In this document: in pieces, positions 9,430-16,870 of the stretch | How the letters are laid out: each line of letters opens with the position of its first letter | Numbering within the stretch: the first letter of the stretch is position 1 | NCBI RefSeq assembly: GCF_019904175.1 | Contig: NZ_CP061913.1 | Location: 4,278,001-4,342,000 of the forward strand | Origin: Dactylosporangium vinaceum | GTDB taxonomy: Bacteria > Actinomycetota > Actinomycetes > Mycobacteriales > Micromonosporaceae | Direction of reading: 5' to 3' | Length of the DNA stretch: 64,000 bases | The notes under the pieces: model-generated | What the model was told of the DNA's origin: nothing | Databases searched by the model: none | The model's input: the letters and a program-made list of their open reading frames with translations, nothing else | Translations under genes and position numbers: made by a program

Positions 9430-9467
9430 TTCGTCGATCGGCGGCCGCGCGGTGGTGCGCTTGACGA

Positions 9468-9941
9468 GTGACCGGCAAAACGACTTCCGATGACGCCGCA
9501 TGGGCCATGAACCTGTTCGCCGCCGCGCTGCTCCTGGTCGCGTTCACCTGTCTCGACGCGTGGCTGATCCCGTCGCCGGGACTGCGGCTGGCCCTGCTCG
9601 CCGCGGCGGTGACCGTGATCGCCGAGCGGGTCGCCGACCCGCGAGCCGCCCTCGGCTGCGCCACGCTCGCCTTCGCCTTCGGCAACGGCTTCCTGCAGCA
9701 CCACACCGGCACCCTGGCGTGGAGCACGCCCATCGACTACCCCTTCACGCTCGCCCTGGCGGGTGGCGCCGCCCTCGGCCTGTCGCTGGGCCAGGCCCGG
9801 CTCGCCTGGCGCCGGCACCGCCGGCTACGTCCGTTCCGTGCCCTGCTCAGCGAGACCGCGGCCGGTGGCGACGGTCACGCATCAAGAAGTCATCAAGACG
9901 GCGCGGGCCCCGACCGCCAAGACCTTAGCGTTCGACCGTGA
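9468..9941 (+). CDS. Small membrane protein resembling a stand-alone DUF4118 sensor domain
   Basis: The 157-residue product has about four hydrophobic segments between residues 14 and 105, then a basic arginine-rich stretch and a hydrophilic tail. The helix pattern and the segment GNGFLQHHTGTLAWS resemble the NWYFTPPYHTL-containing membrane part of the two KdpD-like kinases, but no kinase core follows. I infer a diverged, kinase-less DUF4118 module. The GTG at 9468 is used; an ATG at 9507 is the alternative. Its last bases overlap the kimA start, and its 3' coding region contains the box and -10 element for kimA. A role as accessory sensor or modulator of the K+ system is a guess from context. 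Confidence 0.7.
   Translation: MTGKTTSDDAAWAMNLFAAALLLVAFTCLDAWLIPSPGLRLALLAAAVTVIAERVADPRAALGCATLAFAFGNGFLQHHTGTLAWSTPIDYPFTLALAGGAALGLSLGQARLAWRRHRRLRPFRALLSETAAGGDGHASRSHQDGAGPDRQDLSVRP
9880..9898 (+). promoter_or_regulatory. CATCAAGA direct-repeat box upstream of kimA
   Basis: This is the most regular copy, CATCAAGA-AGT-CATCAAGA, differing from the kup-facing box only in the left half-site. It lies inside the end of the preceding gene. A TAGCGT element at 9926-9931 follows after 27 bases and would start transcription at about 9938, the GTG start codon itself, implying a leaderless kimA transcript. Confidence 0.7.
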
Positions 9942-11968
9942 CCTCGATGCCCGGGCTGACCAAACGCCTCCTCCTCGGCCGCCCCGTGCGCAGCGACCGG
10001 CTCGGACACACCCTGCTGCCCAAGTGGCTGGCACTGCCGATCTTCGCCTCCGACGCCCTGTCCAGCGTCGCCTACGCCACCCAGGAGATCCTGCGCGTCC
10101 TGGCCGTCGGCGGCCTCGCGCTGCTGTACCTCACGCCCTGGGTCGCCCTCGCCGTCGTCGTCCTGCTTGCCGTGGTCGTCGTGTCCTATCAGCAGGTCGT
10201 GCACGCCTACCCGGACGGCGGCGGCTCCTACGAGGTCGCCACCCGCAACCTCGGCCCCGTCGCCGGACTGGTCGCCGCCGGCGCGCTCATGGTCGACTAC
10301 ACCCTGACCGTCGCCGTCTCGGTCGCCTCCGGCATCGACAACGTCATCTCCGCCGCGCCGTCGCTCAACCCGTACCGGGTGCCGATCGCGATGGTCACCG
10401 TGCTGGTGCTTGCCTCGGTCAACCTGCGTGGCGTCAAGGAATCCGGCAAGGCCTTCGCCCTTCCCACCTACGCGTTCATCATCGGCATCGTCGGCGTCGT
10501 CGGCGTCGGCGCGCTGCGCTTCATGACCGGGCACCCACCGGTTGCCGAAAGCGCGAACTTCGCGATCGCGCCCCATTCGGGCGGCCTCGCCGGGCTCGCG
10601 CTGGTGTTCGTCGCCCTCCGCGCGTTCTCGTCCGGCTGCACCGCCCTCACCGGCATCGAGGCGGTCTCCAACGGCGTCCCGGCGTTCCGCCGCCCCGCCA
10701 GCCGCAACGCATCCATCACCCTCGGCCTCATCGGCCTCATCGCCATCGTCATGTTCGGCGGCATCACGCTGCTCGCCATCGGCGCCCGCGTGCACTACGC
10801 CGACAACACCTGCGACCTCGTCGGCTTCGCCGGCAACTGCGCCGCGACGCCGCAGCGCACGGTGATCGCCCAACTCGCCGCCGCGGTCTTCGGCGCCGGC
10901 TCCATCCCGTTCTACTTCATCCAGGCCGCCACCGCGCTCATCCTGGTCCTCGCCGCCAACACCGCCTTCAACGGCTTCCCACAGCTCGGCGCGCTGCTCG
11001 CGCAACGCCGCTACCTGCCCCGCCAGCTGCACACCCGCGGCGACCGCCTCGCCTTCAGCAACGGCATCCTCGCCCTCGCCCTCGCCGCCGCCGGGCTCCT
11101 GCTGGCCTACAAGGCCTCGGTCGACGCGCTCATCCACCTGTACGTCCTCGGCGTCTTCACCGCCTTCACCCTCTCCCAGCTCGGCATGGTCCGGCACTGG
11201 CAGCGGACCCTCACCAACGAACGCGATCCGCTGGCCCGCCGCCGCACCCGCCGCTCCCAGACCATCAACGCCGTCGGCGGGGCGCTCACCGCCGTCGTCC
11301 TGGTCATCGTGCTCATCACCAAGTTCGCCGAGGGCGCCTACCTCGTCGTCATCGCCGTCCCCGTCTTCGTGCTCCTGATGTCCGCCATCCGCCGCCACTA
11401 CGACCGCGTCGGCCAGGAGCTGCAGCCGCAACGCACCGACATGATCCTGCCCGCCCGGGTCCACGCCCTCGTGCTCGTCGGCCGGCTGCACCGGCCCGCC
11501 GTCCGGGCCCTCACCTACGCCCGCGCCACCCGCCCCGACACCATCACCGCGATCACCGTCAACATCGACGACGAGGACACCCGCCGCCTGCAGCAGGACT
11601 GGAGCCAGTGGCAGATCAGCGTTCCGCTCACGCTCATCGACTCGCCGTACCGTGAAATCACCCGCCCCGTCCTGCACCACATCCGCGACCTGCGCACCGC
11701 CGCACCCCGCGACATCGTTGCCGTCTACATCCCGGAGTACGTCGTCGGCCGCTGGTGGGAACAGCTCCTGCACAACCAGAGCGCCCTGCGCCTCAAACTC
11801 CGCCTGTTGTTCGAACCCGGCGTCATGGTCATCAGCGTCCCGTGGCAGCTCGCCTCCGCAGACATCCGCAGCGAGCGCCTCGGCCGGGCGGGCCGCGAAC
11901 AAGCCGCCCGCAGCCCGTTGCGCCGCGGCGTCGTCCTCGAAGCCGACCGGCACCCGGCCGACGTGTAA
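9938..11968 (+). CDS. kimA: KimA-type APC-superfamily potassium importer
   Basis: KimA of Bacillus subtilis is a high-affinity K+/H+ symporter; this 676-residue protein carries its distinctive blocks throughout: SDALSSVAYATQE near residue 39, YPDGGGSYEVA, VDYTLTVAVS, FSSGCTALTGIEAVSNGVPAF, ILVLAANTAFNGFPQL, RGDRLAFSNGI, and the C-terminal LLHNQSALRLKLRLLF. Asp39 and Tyr46 keep the spacing of the Asp/Tyr pair known from KimA ion binding. About twelve helices precede a cytoplasmic domain of roughly 200 residues. Automatic annotation would call it an amino-acid permease; the sequence pattern and the surrounding kdp and kup genes favour K+. Start is GTG overlapping the previous stop; an in-frame ATG at 9947 is an alternative. 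Confidence 0.85.
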   Translation: MTSMPGLTKRLLLGRPVRSDRLGHTLLPKWLALPIFASDALSSVAYATQEILRVLAVGGLALLYLTPWVALAVVVLLAVVVVSYQQVVHAYPDGGGSYEVATRNLGPVAGLVAAGALMVDYTLTVAVSVASGIDNVISAAPSLNPYRVPIAMVTVLVLASVNLRGVKESGKAFALPTYAFIIGIVGVVGVGALRFMTGHPPVAESANFAIAPHSGGLAGLALVFVALRAFSSGCTALTGIEAVSNGVPAFRRPASRNASITLGLIGLIAIVMFGGITLLAIGARVHYADNTCDLVGFAGNCAATPQRTVIAQLAAAVFGAGSIPFYFIQAATALILVLAANTAFNGFPQLGALLAQRRYLPRQLHTRGDRLAFSNGILALALAAAGLLLAYKASVDALIHLYVLGVFTAFTLSQLGMVRHWQRTLTNERDPLARRRTRRSQTINAVGGALTAVVLVIVLITKFAEGAYLVVIAVPVFVLLMSAIRRHYDRVGQELQPQRTDMILPARVHALVLVGRLHRPAVRALTYARATRPDTITAITVNIDDEDTRRLQQDWSQWQISVPLTLIDSPYREITRPVLHHIRDLRTAAPRDIVAVYIPEYVVGRWWEQLLHNQSALRLKLRLLFEPGVMVISVPWQLASADIRSERLGRAGREQAARSPLRRGVVLEADRHPADV

Positions 11969-12134
11969 GGGTGCGCAGGGCGGTGGCGCGGGTCGGGTCG
12001 GCACCGTTGAGCAACTCCTGCGCCGCGTAGACCGGGGTGTTGCCGGGTTTGACGTCGCGGTGCAGCACGCCCGCCGAGTGTGCCGCGTGCAGGGCCGCGG
12101 CGATCCGGGCGCCGATGTCGGCGAGCCGGCCGGG
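11969..12134 (-). pseudogene. Remnant of a Ser/Thr protein kinase (catalytic loop only)
   Basis: Reading the minus strand from about 12130, one frame gives a helix (LADIGARIAAALHAAHSAG) followed directly by VLHRDVKPGNT, the unmistakable catalytic loop of Pkn-type kinases, then PVYAAQELLNG, which resembles the later APE segment. The DFG loop that should separate them is missing and nothing kinase-like precedes or follows. The fragment begins 5 bases after the MFS gene stop and runs into the end of kimA. It reads as a gene that lost its ends and an internal piece. Confidence 0.6.
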
Positions 12135-13454
12135 TCACGGTTCGCCGGGGCGGATCTCGATCCGCCGGAACAGCGGCAGCAGGGAGACGCACAGCATCGC
12201 CACCGCCGCCGCCGTGCCGCCGGAGAGCGCGACCGCCGCCGTGCCGAACGCGGCGGCGAGCAGCGGTGCGGAGATCTGTCCGAGTGGGTAGGACACGAAC
12301 GACCAGAACTCGTCGTGGGCACCGACGCGGGACAGCAGCCGCTCGGAGATGTAGGTGTAGTTGACCGTCTGCCAGGTCACGGTGAAGAACTCCGAGGCCG
12401 CGCCGGCCAGGAGCGACACCCCGGCCAGCCAGAGCAGGCCCGCGCCGCCGCCGAGCAGGACGAGGGGCAGAGCGGCCAGCGCCATCGCGGTCAGTGCCGG
12501 GCGCAGCGGCCGGCGCGGGAGGGGCACCTTCACCAGTACTACGCTGGCGAACAGCGCACCGATCCCCTGGGCGCTCAGCACCAGGCCCCAGCCCGGAGCG
12601 CCGATGGTGTGGAAGGCGATGACCGGGCCCAGGACCTGCCAGACGCCCCGGTTGGTGGCGTTGAAGATGGCGAAGGCCAGGGTCACCGACCAGAACCACG
12701 GCTGCGACGCGAAGTACTCCCAGCCCTCACGCAGGTCGCCGAGCATGCTCGGGCCGTCGCCGTCCCGCTTCGGCGGGCGGGGCATCGCGATACGGGCGAA
12801 GCAGGCGGCGGCCAACAGGAACGAGGCGGCGTCGGCGGCGACCGCCCAGCCGCCGCCGACGGAGGCGGTCAGCAGGCCGGCGACGGCCGGGCCGACGATC
12901 CGCGTGAGGTTGCTCGCGGAGGCCAGCAGCGAGCTGGCCTGCTGCAGCCCGCGGCCGCTGGCCAGGTTGGCGATGATCCCGCGCAGGACGGGTGTGGTGA
13001 GACCCTGGAACGTGCCGCTGGCAAGCGCGAACGGCAGCAGCAGCGCCGGGGGCCGGCCGGTGATCAGCAGGACAGCGATCCCGGCCTGGGCGATCCCGGC
13101 GCCGAGGCTGGTCAGGGCCAGGACGGTGGAGCGGCGGTAGCGGTCGGCGATCCCGCCGCCCAGGAGCATCGTGGCGATCGTCGCCGCCATTGCGGTGCTG
13201 GTGACCGCCGCGACCCATCCGGCGCTGCCGGTCCGGGCGAGCACGCCGAACGCCAGGGCGACCTGCGACATGGAGCTGCCGGCCAGCGAGATCGTGCGGC
13301 CGGTGAAGAACCATCGGAAGGGGACCGAACGCAGCGGCCGGGAACCGTCGTGGCCAGTGCCGGCAACCGATTGTTCATCATTGGCTGCCGGTCCGGTTTC
13401 CCGGCCACCGGATGCTGCAATTCTGGGCACGTGTTGCCACAATGCCAGCACCAC
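12135..13454 (-). CDS. MFS transporter (MFS_3/enterobactin-exporter-like)
   Basis: A 439-residue polytopic membrane protein with about 12 hydrophobic helices. The first helix begins at FRWFFTGRTISLAGSSMSQ, and the loop GGGIADRYRRSTVL matches the MFS signature between helices 2 and 3; ATNRGVWQVLGPVIA starts the second half. Such proteins export small hydrophobic compounds by proton exchange; the substrate cannot be told. The stretch before residue 40 is hydrophilic and unlike the family, so translation may start later than the ATG at 13454. It stands alone, followed by a kinase remnant. Confidence 0.8.
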   Translation of the reverse strand: MVLALWQHVPRIAASGGRETGPAANDEQSVAGTGHDGSRPLRSVPFRWFFTGRTISLAGSSMSQVALAFGVLARTGSAGWVAAVTSTAMAATIATMLLGGGIADRYRRSTVLALTSLGAGIAQAGIAVLLITGRPPALLLPFALASGTFQGLTTPVLRGIIANLASGRGLQQASSLLASASNLTRIVGPAVAGLLTASVGGGWAVAADAASFLLAAACFARIAMPRPPKRDGDGPSMLGDLREGWEYFASQPWFWSVTLAFAIFNATNRGVWQVLGPVIAFHTIGAPGWGLVLSAQGIGALFASVVLVKVPLPRRPLRPALTAMALAALPLVLLGGGAGLLWLAGVSLLAGAASEFFTVTWQTVNYTYISERLLSRVGAHDEFWSFVSYPLGQISAPLLAAAFGTAAVALSGGTAAAVAMLCVSLLPLFRRIEIRPGEP

Positions 13455-13826
13455 GGGGATGTTTCAACTTCGTGCGAAAGACCGCTGCCCGAACAATCGA
13501 GACGAGACGATGTCCAGACGCTTCCCGGTCTCGTCGCCCGATGCCGGGGCGACCGGCTGTGCGCCAGAATTCCTGGTCAGCGCGGTGGTGACGGCCGGTG
13601 CCGCGCGCCGCGGCGCGGTTGCCGCCATGATTTGTCGCGTCACAGCACAACCGATAAGCTCCTCCGCGCAGAAGCGGCGGGGTTTTGTTCACCATTTCGA
13701 GTGAGTCCGCAGCGCCGTTGCATGAACCGTCGTCCGGCCTGATGCGGTATGCGTGGCGGTCGAGCCGGCTGTGCGCGCACGGCAAGATGGCCATCAATAG
13801 GAGTCGGTCTGAGAAGGGGAGTGCAG
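13455..13826. other. Intergenic, no gene seen
   Basis: Between the divergent MFS and methyltransferase genes. GC is slightly lower than the surroundings near 13460-13500 and 13640-13700. No open frame here has convincing third-position bias or a recognisable product. The methyltransferase ribosome site (GAAGGGGAG) is at its right edge. Confidence 0.5.
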
Positions 13827-14660
13827 ATGCCCGAGGGCTGGCAGTGGGATCAGACGCTGTTCCGCGGTAGCGCCGCCTACTACGAGCAGGGACGCCTGCC
13901 GTATGCGCCCGGGTACGGACAGCGGCTGGCCGAGGAGTTGGGTCAGCACGGACAGGGCCGCCTGCTCGACGTCGGGTGTGGCCCCGGCCTGGTGGCGCTG
14001 GAGCTGGCCCCGTACTTCGCCGAGGTGGTCGGCATCGACCCCGACCCCGACATGCTGGTCCAGGCGGCCCGCCGGGCCGAGCGGCTCGGTGTGCGCAACG
14101 CAAGCTGGGGCGAGGTGCGGGCCGAGGACCTTCCGGCCGGGCTGGGCACGTTCCGCGTGATGCTCTTCGCGCAGTCGTTCCACTGGACCGACCGGGAGCA
14201 AGTGTCCGCGACGGCGTTCGAGATGATCGAGCCTGGCGGATACTTCGTGCACGTCAGCGAGCGCAAGGACTCCGCGGTGGACCCGGCGTCGCTGCCGCAT
14301 CCGGCCCCGCCGTTCGAGGCTATAGCGGCGCTCGTGCGCTCCTACCTCGGTGAGGTGCGCCGGGCAGGACAGGGCTTCCTGCGGTTCGGCACGCAGAGCG
14401 GGGAGCGCGCGATCGTCGAGGGGGCCGGATTCGAGGGCTATCGGCGCCTGCCGGTGCCGGCCGGCGCGCCGGTCGATCGCACCGTGGACGACATCGTCGC
14501 CTGGGTCTATTCCCGTTCGGACTCGGCACCGCACCTGTTCGGCGACCGGATCGGCGACTTCGAGCGGGACCTGCGGGCCCGGCTGCTCGAGACGTCGCCC
14601 GACGGCGTGTTCAGCGAGCAGTTGCCGGACACCGAGATCTGGATCTGGCAGCGGCCGTGA
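13827..14660 (+). CDS. SAM-dependent methyltransferase (class I)
   Basis: The 277-residue protein has the class I methyltransferase fold: motif I LLDVGCGPGLVALELA, the acidic ribose-binding loop GIDPDPDML, and later FRVMLFAQSFHWTDRE and EPGGYFVH strands. The N-terminal FRGSAAYYEQGRLPYAPGYG is typical of the Methyltransf_11/25-type proteins acting on small molecules. I start at the ATG at 13827, just after GAAGGGGAG. A diverged paralogue with the same N-terminal and C-terminal layout follows at 14897. Substrate unknown. Confidence 0.85.
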   Translation: MPEGWQWDQTLFRGSAAYYEQGRLPYAPGYGQRLAEELGQHGQGRLLDVGCGPGLVALELAPYFAEVVGIDPDPDMLVQAARRAERLGVRNASWGEVRAEDLPAGLGTFRVMLFAQSFHWTDREQVSATAFEMIEPGGYFVHVSERKDSAVDPASLPHPAPPFEAIAALVRSYLGEVRRAGQGFLRFGTQSGERAIVEGAGFEGYRRLPVPAGAPVDRTVDDIVAWVYSRSDSAPHLFGDRIGDFERDLRARLLETSPDGVFSEQLPDTEIWIWQRP

Positions 14661-14896
14661 GGCCGTGGGGTCGTTGCCGCGCCCTGGTGCAGCGGACGAC
14701 CCGCCCGCCGTCAGTGGGACGTCCGCGCACGTGCTGCACCAGAGAGGTCGATCGACGTTGCCGCTCGTCGCTTCGATGTGACGGCGCCGGCTGTTGGGCC
14801 GCCGGAGGAGTGCGGTGTGAATTGCGCCGCCTTTCGCGAGGCCCGTGATACGGTCCCGACGTCCGGCCAGCCGCTGCAAAGGAATGACGGAAGACG

Positions 14897-15679
14897 ATGC
14901 ATTCGCCGATCTTTGCCGGTACTGCCGAATACTACGCGCAATACCGGCCGGCGTATCCCAGCCGGATGCTGACCGACCTGGTCGAGCTCAGCGTCGGCAC
15001 GCACGGCCGGCGGCTGGTGGACCTCGGCTGCGGTACCGGCGAGGTCGCCCTGCCGCTGAGCGCAGTGTTCGACACGGTGACGGCGATCGACATCGACCCG
15101 GGCATGGTCGCCCTCGCCGAGCGCAAGGCGGCCGAGCGGCAGATCCGCAACGTGGCGTGGACGGTAGGAGCGGCCGAGTCCCTCGACCTGCCGGCCGGGT
15201 CCGCCGATCTCGTGGTCGCGGGATCGTCATTTCACTGGATGGACCGCGAACTGCTCGCCGGGCGGGTCCGGGCATGGCTGACCGGCTCCGGCGTCTTCGC
15301 CCTGCTCGGCGGGGGCAGCGACGTATGGGAGGAGCGGGCGCCCTGGCACACCGTCGCGGTGCAGACGATCCGCGAATACGTCGGCGAGCGGCGCCGCGCC
15401 GGGAACCAGTCATTCGTCGCGGCCGGCCGCCACGACGACTACCTGGAGCGGGCCGGTTTCGTGGTGGAGTCCCGGCAGTACAACGCCGAGAAGGACTGGA
15501 CGGCCGACGAGATCGTGGGTTACCTGTACTCGACGTCATATTGCAATCCCATGGTGCTCGGTGACCGCAAGGCGGCCTTCGAGGCCACGCTCCGGGACCG
15601 GCTCGGGGCATTGTCCGCGGCTGACACGCATCCGGAGACCCTCGCGTTCGAATGCATGCTCGCCCGGCCGAAGGGTTAG
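14897..15679 (+). CDS. SAM-dependent methyltransferase (class I), paralogue of the preceding gene
   Basis: A 260-residue class I methyltransferase: FAGTAEYYAQYRPAYPSRM at the N-terminus, motif I LVDLGCGTGEVALPLS, ribose loop AIDIDPGM, then VVAGSSFHWMDRELL. The C-terminal part (REYVGERRRAG, DEIVGYLYSTS, LGDRKAAFEATLRDRLG) matches in layout the corresponding part of the gene at 13827 (RSYLGEVRRAG, DDIVAWVYSRS, FGDRIGDFERDLRARLL), so the pair arose by duplication and has diverged strongly. The 236-base gap between them has no gene. Substrate unknown. Confidence 0.86.
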   Translation: MHSPIFAGTAEYYAQYRPAYPSRMLTDLVELSVGTHGRRLVDLGCGTGEVALPLSAVFDTVTAIDIDPGMVALAERKAAERQIRNVAWTVGAAESLDLPAGSADLVVAGSSFHWMDRELLAGRVRAWLTGSGVFALLGGGSDVWEERAPWHTVAVQTIREYVGERRRAGNQSFVAAGRHDDYLERAGFVVESRQYNAEKDWTADEIVGYLYSTSYCNPMVLGDRKAAFEATLRDRLGALSAADTHPETLAFECMLARPKG

Positions 15680-15707
15680 CCGCGCCGGCGCCGACGGCGG
15701 AGTGTGC

Positions 15708-16616
15708 TCATCCGGCGAAGGTCTCCTCGACCGCGGTCCCGAGCGGGCGCCCGGTCGTCGGCGTGATGAAGAGCTCGGCCAGCAGGACACCGGCCAGCCG
15801 CCCCGGAAAGAGCCCCGACTCCTTGCCAACCGCCGCCTGCGACCAGCCGCCGAGCTTCAACGAGGAGCGCAGCAGCGGAGCCGGGAGGCGCCGGACCGCG
15901 CGGGGGCGGCCGACGGCAGCGGCGATACGCGCGAACATCTCGGCCCAGGTGAGATTCTCGTCGGCGAGCGGAAGATCGGCGCCGTCGGCCTGCTCCAGGG
16001 CCTCGGCGGTGGTCAGGCCGACGCTGCGGGCGGACACGGCCGCGGTACCACCGCGGGGGGCGACAAGCGGCGAGCGGGAGCGCGCCCACGAGCCGAGGGC
16101 GGGCGCCCAGTTGGGGAGCCGGTCCCCGGCGCGGCCGAAAACGAACGGCAGCTCCAGCACCGCGACGGGCAACCCGGGACCGGCCGCCGCGCGCACCCCA
16201 GCGGCCTGCTCGACGCGGCCGCGGATGTACTCGTGCCGCTCCGGCAAATGCCACTCGGGCCGGGTGCGGGCGAAGTACGTGTAATACGAGCCCATGAGCG
16301 CGCCCCGGGTGAGCCCTTCGGCGCGGGCGGCCGCGAAGAGCCGCTCGACCGGCTCGACCATCTCCGCGTGCAGGACCGGACGGATCGGCTTACGCAGCGG
16401 GCGGGCCTCGTCGGCGCGGGTCGCGGCCACGACCCCGTCATGGCCGGCGAGCACTGTCCGCAGCTCGTCGACGGTCGCGGTGGTGGTGTCGAGGGCGTGC
16501 TCGACGCCGTCGGCCGGCGTCCGGGCCAGGATGGTCACCTGGTGGCCGCGCTCGCGCAGCACCGCCGCCACGTTCGCCCCGACCAGACCGCTGCCACCCA
16601 CCACGAGAATGCGCAC
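15708..16616 (-). CDS. NAD(P)-dependent epimerase/reductase-like protein
   Basis: The 302-residue product begins at a GTG with MRILVVGGSGLVGANVAAVL, the Gly-rich nucleotide-binding turn of extended SDR/NmrA-like proteins. Later blocks are GSYYTYFARTRPEWHLPERHEYIRG cut by short loops, ELPFVFGRAGD, and LADENLTWAEMFARIA, as in atypical SDRs annotated as NAD-dependent epimerase/dehydratase. The classical YxxxK is not obvious, although a Tyr-rich GSYYTYF stretch is present. It converges with the methyltransferase at 14897. Substrate unknown. Confidence 0.78.
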   Translation of the reverse strand: MRILVVGGSGLVGANVAAVLRERGHQVTILARTPADGVEHALDTTTATVDELRTVLAGHDGVVAATRADEARPLRKPIRPVLHAEMVEPVERLFAAARAEGLTRGALMGSYYTYFARTRPEWHLPERHEYIRGRVEQAAGVRAAAGPGLPVAVLELPFVFGRAGDRLPNWAPALGSWARSRSPLVAPRGGTAAVSARSVGLTTAEALEQADGADLPLADENLTWAEMFARIAAAVGRPRAVRRLPAPLLRSSLKLGGWSQAAVGKESGLFPGRLAGVLLAELFITPTTGRPLGTAVEETFAG

Positions 16617-16870
16617 GCCCCATCGTCCACTCTGGAGCCGGTCTTGGCCAGCCTCCGCCGCTGCCGGCCGCGGCGAGGCGGGCGGAGGCGACCTCGGCGG
16701 CCCACCTGTGACGCAGCGTTCCGCTGCGGCGCAAGCCATACCGGCCCACATCTTCTGGATGAGGTGTCGGCTGTGGTGGTTCCGGCGACGTCCGACGCGG
16801 CGCCGATTCGGCGGATGAAACGCCTGACCGTGGGTACCGTCGCGAGCTGAGACGTTTTGGAAGGGGCGGC

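Noticed and set aside
9893..12322. An 809-codon open frame on the minus strand opposite kimA
   Set aside because: The product is Glu/Gly/Arg-rich noise expected opposite high-GC coding DNA; the plus strand has a clear KimA protein.
14684..14742. Terminator from CTGGTGCAG and CTGCACCAG arms
   Set aside because: The arms are only 9 bp and separated by 41 bases; too weak to claim.
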